NCBI GenBank assembly: GCA_025464025.1
Contig: JAODBP010000064.1
Coordinates: forward strand, 1-8,452
Reading direction: 5' to 3'
DNA: 8,452 nucleotides
DNA from: Actinomycetes bacterium
GTDB lineage: Bacteria > Actinomycetota > Acidimicrobiia > Acidimicrobiales > CADCSY01
The translations under genes were made by a program, and so were the position numbers. The notes below the pieces were generated by a model. It searched no databases and had not been told where the DNA came from. It was given only the letters and a program-made list of their open reading frames with translations. Shown here one piece after another: positions 7,186 to 8,452 of this stretch. Every line of letters begins with the position of its first letter. The first letter of the stretch is position 1.

Positions 7186-8093
7186 GGCTCGACATCCGGT
7201 ACCGGTGCTCGTTCGAGTACGGCGCGCTCGTGCACGAGAGCCAGAACGAGCTGCGGGCGTGCCCCACCACCGACGGCCACCAGACGCTGCTCAACTACCG
7301 GGTCACGACGTCGCCGGCGTCGCGGGTGTTCTCCTTCGAGAACTACTGGGGCACGCGGGTCGACACGTTCGGGGTGCGGGAGCCGCACATCTTCCTCGAG
7401 GTGGTGGCCGAGGCCACGGTCGAGACCAAGTCGACGCCGCTGCTCACCACCTCGCCCCGGTTCGACTCGCTCAAGGACCCGGCGTTCGTCGAGGAGCACT
7501 GGGAGTACCTCGAGCGCACGCCGCACGCCGACTGGAACGACAAGGTCACCGCCGAGGCCCAGGCCCAGGCCGACCTCACCGGGCCCGAGGTGGTGAGTGC
7601 CGCCCTCGGCATCCACCGCCGGGTCGGGGCCCTGCTCAGCTACAAGCCGGGCACCACCTACGTCGGCGTCGACATCGACCACGTGCTGGAACGGGGCGAA
7701 GGCGTGTGCCAGGACTACGCCCACCTGGCCGTGGCCATGTGCCGGTCGGTCGGCATCCCGGCCCGGTACGTGTCGGGCTACCTGTTCACCGACCGCGACG
7801 ACACCGGCGAGGACGTCGACGGCGACGAGGTCTCCGTGCAGACCCACGCATGGTTCGAAGCCGCCATCCCCGGCGTCGGGTGGCTGGCGCTGGACCCCAC
7901 CAACCGCCAGGCCGTCGGCCTCCGCCACGTCAAGATCGGCCACGGTCGCGACTACGACGACGTCAGCCCCCTGCGCGGCACCTACTCGGGGCCCCGCAAC
8001 GCCACGCTGGATGTGTCGGTCGAGATGCGGCGCCTGGCCGGGGCGTCACCGGCGTTCAACCTGCAGCACCAGCAGGAGCAACAGCAGCAGTAG
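7182..8093 (+). CDS. Transglutaminase-like cysteine enzyme (bacterial transglutaminase N-domain plus core), Rv2409c-like
   Basis: A 303-residue papain-fold enzyme predicted to cleave or form amide/isopeptide bonds in whatever the ATP-grasp partner makes. The N-terminal beta-rich domain (about 1-85, opening MRLDIRYRCSFEYG) is the bacterial transglutaminase N-domain. The core carries the full catalytic triad: Cys176 in RGEGVCQDYAHLAVAMCRS, His222 in VQTHAWFEA, and Asp238 in WLALDPTNR. It should therefore be active. No signal peptide is seen, so a cytosolic location is likely. The C terminus ends in a Gln-rich tail (LQHQQEQQQQ) encoded by CAG/CAA-rich DNA at about 8061-8090, beyond the conserved domain. 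The start GTG 7182 overlaps the alpha-E stop (GTGA), with a weak GGAG eight bases upstream (7170-7173). It is the last gene of the operon. No clear terminator hairpin with a T-run follows the TAG at 8091-8093. Protease and transglutaminase activities cannot be told apart from sequence. Confidence 0.94.
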   Translation: MRLDIRYRCSFEYGALVHESQNELRACPTTDGHQTLLNYRVTTSPASRVFSFENYWGTRVDTFGVREPHIFLEVVAEATVETKSTPLLTTSPRFDSLKDPAFVEEHWEYLERTPHADWNDKVTAEAQAQADLTGPEVVSAALGIHRRVGALLSYKPGTTYVGVDIDHVLERGEGVCQDYAHLAVAMCRSVGIPARYVSGYLFTDRDDTGEDVDGDEVSVQTHAWFEAAIPGVGWLALDPTNRQAVGLRHVKIGHGRDYDDVSPLRGTYSGPRNATLDVSVEMRRLAGASPAFNLQHQQEQQQQ

Positions 8094-8452
8094 GCAGGGC
8101 AGCCTCCGTCATCCTCGGTCCCGCCCGCGACCATCACCAGACCTGGCGTGAACCACGGAGCGCCGAGCAGCCAAGACAAGAACAACCACGCCCACCGGCA
8201 AGAACCATGCTCCGAGTGCAGTCCGTCCATCGAGCGCACGGTTGAAGGCCTGTCCGGCGATCACCGCGGCGATGAAGCTCAACCATCCGAGCGAAGACCT
8301 CACGTTGCACCAACGGAGGTAACCGGCGGTGGAGATCAGAGCGATCGTCAGCAACCCGAGAACAAGCTGTCACTGGCGAGCTCCTCCCATCGACATCCGA
8401 CGTAGATGATGGTCGACCCAACGGCGACGACTGGGGACCCACCCGGCCCGTA
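8094..8452. other. Lower-GC right flank without a confident gene
   Basis: The last 359 bases drop to roughly 57-63% G+C by eye, against more than 70% in the operons to the left. They hold no recognisable RNA gene, repeat array or mobile-element end, and no clear terminator after the transglutaminase. Apart from the weak minus-strand hydrophobic frame, a minus-strand frame runs from the window edge at 8452 to a TGA at 8350-8348 (about 34 residues, including VVAVGSTIIYVG). It could be the tail of a gene entering from the right, but it is too short to judge. Confidence 0.5.
8109..8354 (-). CDS. Possible small membrane protein, unrecognised
   Basis: An 81-residue frame read from TTG 8354, convergent with the transglutaminase gene with a 15-base gap. 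I recognise no family. In its favour is composition: two to three clear hydrophobic stretches (about 1-13, 23-36 and 45-62, e.g. GAWFLPVGVVVLVLAA) separated by polar loops, followed by a basic tail (ARSGDGRGRDRG), as in small membrane proteins. Against it: the only in-frame start after the upstream stop (8372-8370) is TTG without a Shine-Dalgarno site. Hydrophobicity already begins before that TTG (QLVLG), hinting at a lost or misread start. GC at third positions is clearly lower than in the other genes here. A GGGAGGAG stretch (8381-8388) precedes a GTG at 8373, but that GTG opens a different, non-hydrophobic frame. The plus-strand frame across the same bases is polar, as expected of a shadow. 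Confidence 0.35.
   Translation of the reverse strand: MLTIALISTAGYLRWCNVRSSLGWLSFIAAVIAGQAFNRALDGRTALGAWFLPVGVVVLVLAARRSVVHARSGDGRGRDRG

Noticed and set aside
8091..8160. Intrinsic terminator after the transglutaminase gene
   Set aside because: Only a very short stem (GGTC/GACC) was found, and no T-run follows on either strand.
8148..8405. An 85-codon plus-strand frame after the transglutaminase
   Set aside because: It is uniformly polar with no domain, has lower third-position GC than the opposite frame, and looks like the complement of a hydrophobic minus-strand frame.
8134..8442. Minus-strand frame with a GGGAGGAG stretch seven bases before GTG 8373
   Set aside because: The Shine-Dalgarno-like spacing is attractive, but the translation is Arg/Cys-rich without hydrophobic or domain structure. 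Kept only as a reason for doubt about the neighbouring hydrophobic frame.

Overview
The window is very GC-rich, with strong G/C preference at third codon positions, frequent GTG starts and 1-4 base gene overlaps. This and the gene content point to a member of the Actinomycetota. The high-GC style and the Rv2411c-Rv2409c-like gene trio would suit an Acidimicrobiia-type or other environmental actinobacterium, but the lineage below phylum is a guess.

Left part (1-4631, minus strand). A tightly packed operon reads right to left: a GntR/FCD regulator, a double-NBD ABC ATPase, and two inner-membrane permeases, the second cut by the left window edge. Together they are a BMP-family (NupNOPQ/RbsABC-like) nucleoside importer. 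The substrate-binding lipoprotein that must accompany them is not in the window. Junctions are ATGA, TGATG and ATGA, and strong Shine-Dalgarno sites lie inside the upstream genes, so the subunits are translationally coupled. Just upstream, on the same strand, lies a small AtzH/HpxZ (DUF3225) gene. Known members of that family act in cyanuric acid and purine/oxalurate breakdown. I infer an uptake and use locus for a purine, nucleoside or ureide-type nitrogen source under the local GntR regulator.

Centre (about 4625-4710). A short divergent intergenic region separates the two blocks. It holds a 9-bp perfect inverted repeat, TACCGT -10-like elements facing both ways close to leaderless-looking GTG/ATG starts, and a GGTATGC motif that also occurs twice at the start of the GntR gene.

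Right part (4712-8093, plus strand). Three genes joined by 4-base GTGA overlaps encode a circularly permuted ATP-grasp protein, an alpha-E (DUF403) protein and a transglutaminase-like cysteine protease-fold enzyme. This is the widespread conserved trio equivalent to mycobacterial Rv2411c-Rv2410c-Rv2409c. It has been predicted from genome context to make or modify a peptide, but its product is unknown. No anbu protease gene, which accompanies the trio in many Proteobacteria, is visible. Both enzymes have low-complexity C-terminal tails, Asp-rich on the ATP-grasp protein and Gln-rich on the transglutaminase.

Right end (8094-8452). GC content drops visibly. The only plausible gene is a small hydrophobic protein on the minus strand, convergent with the transglutaminase. 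It is weakly supported.
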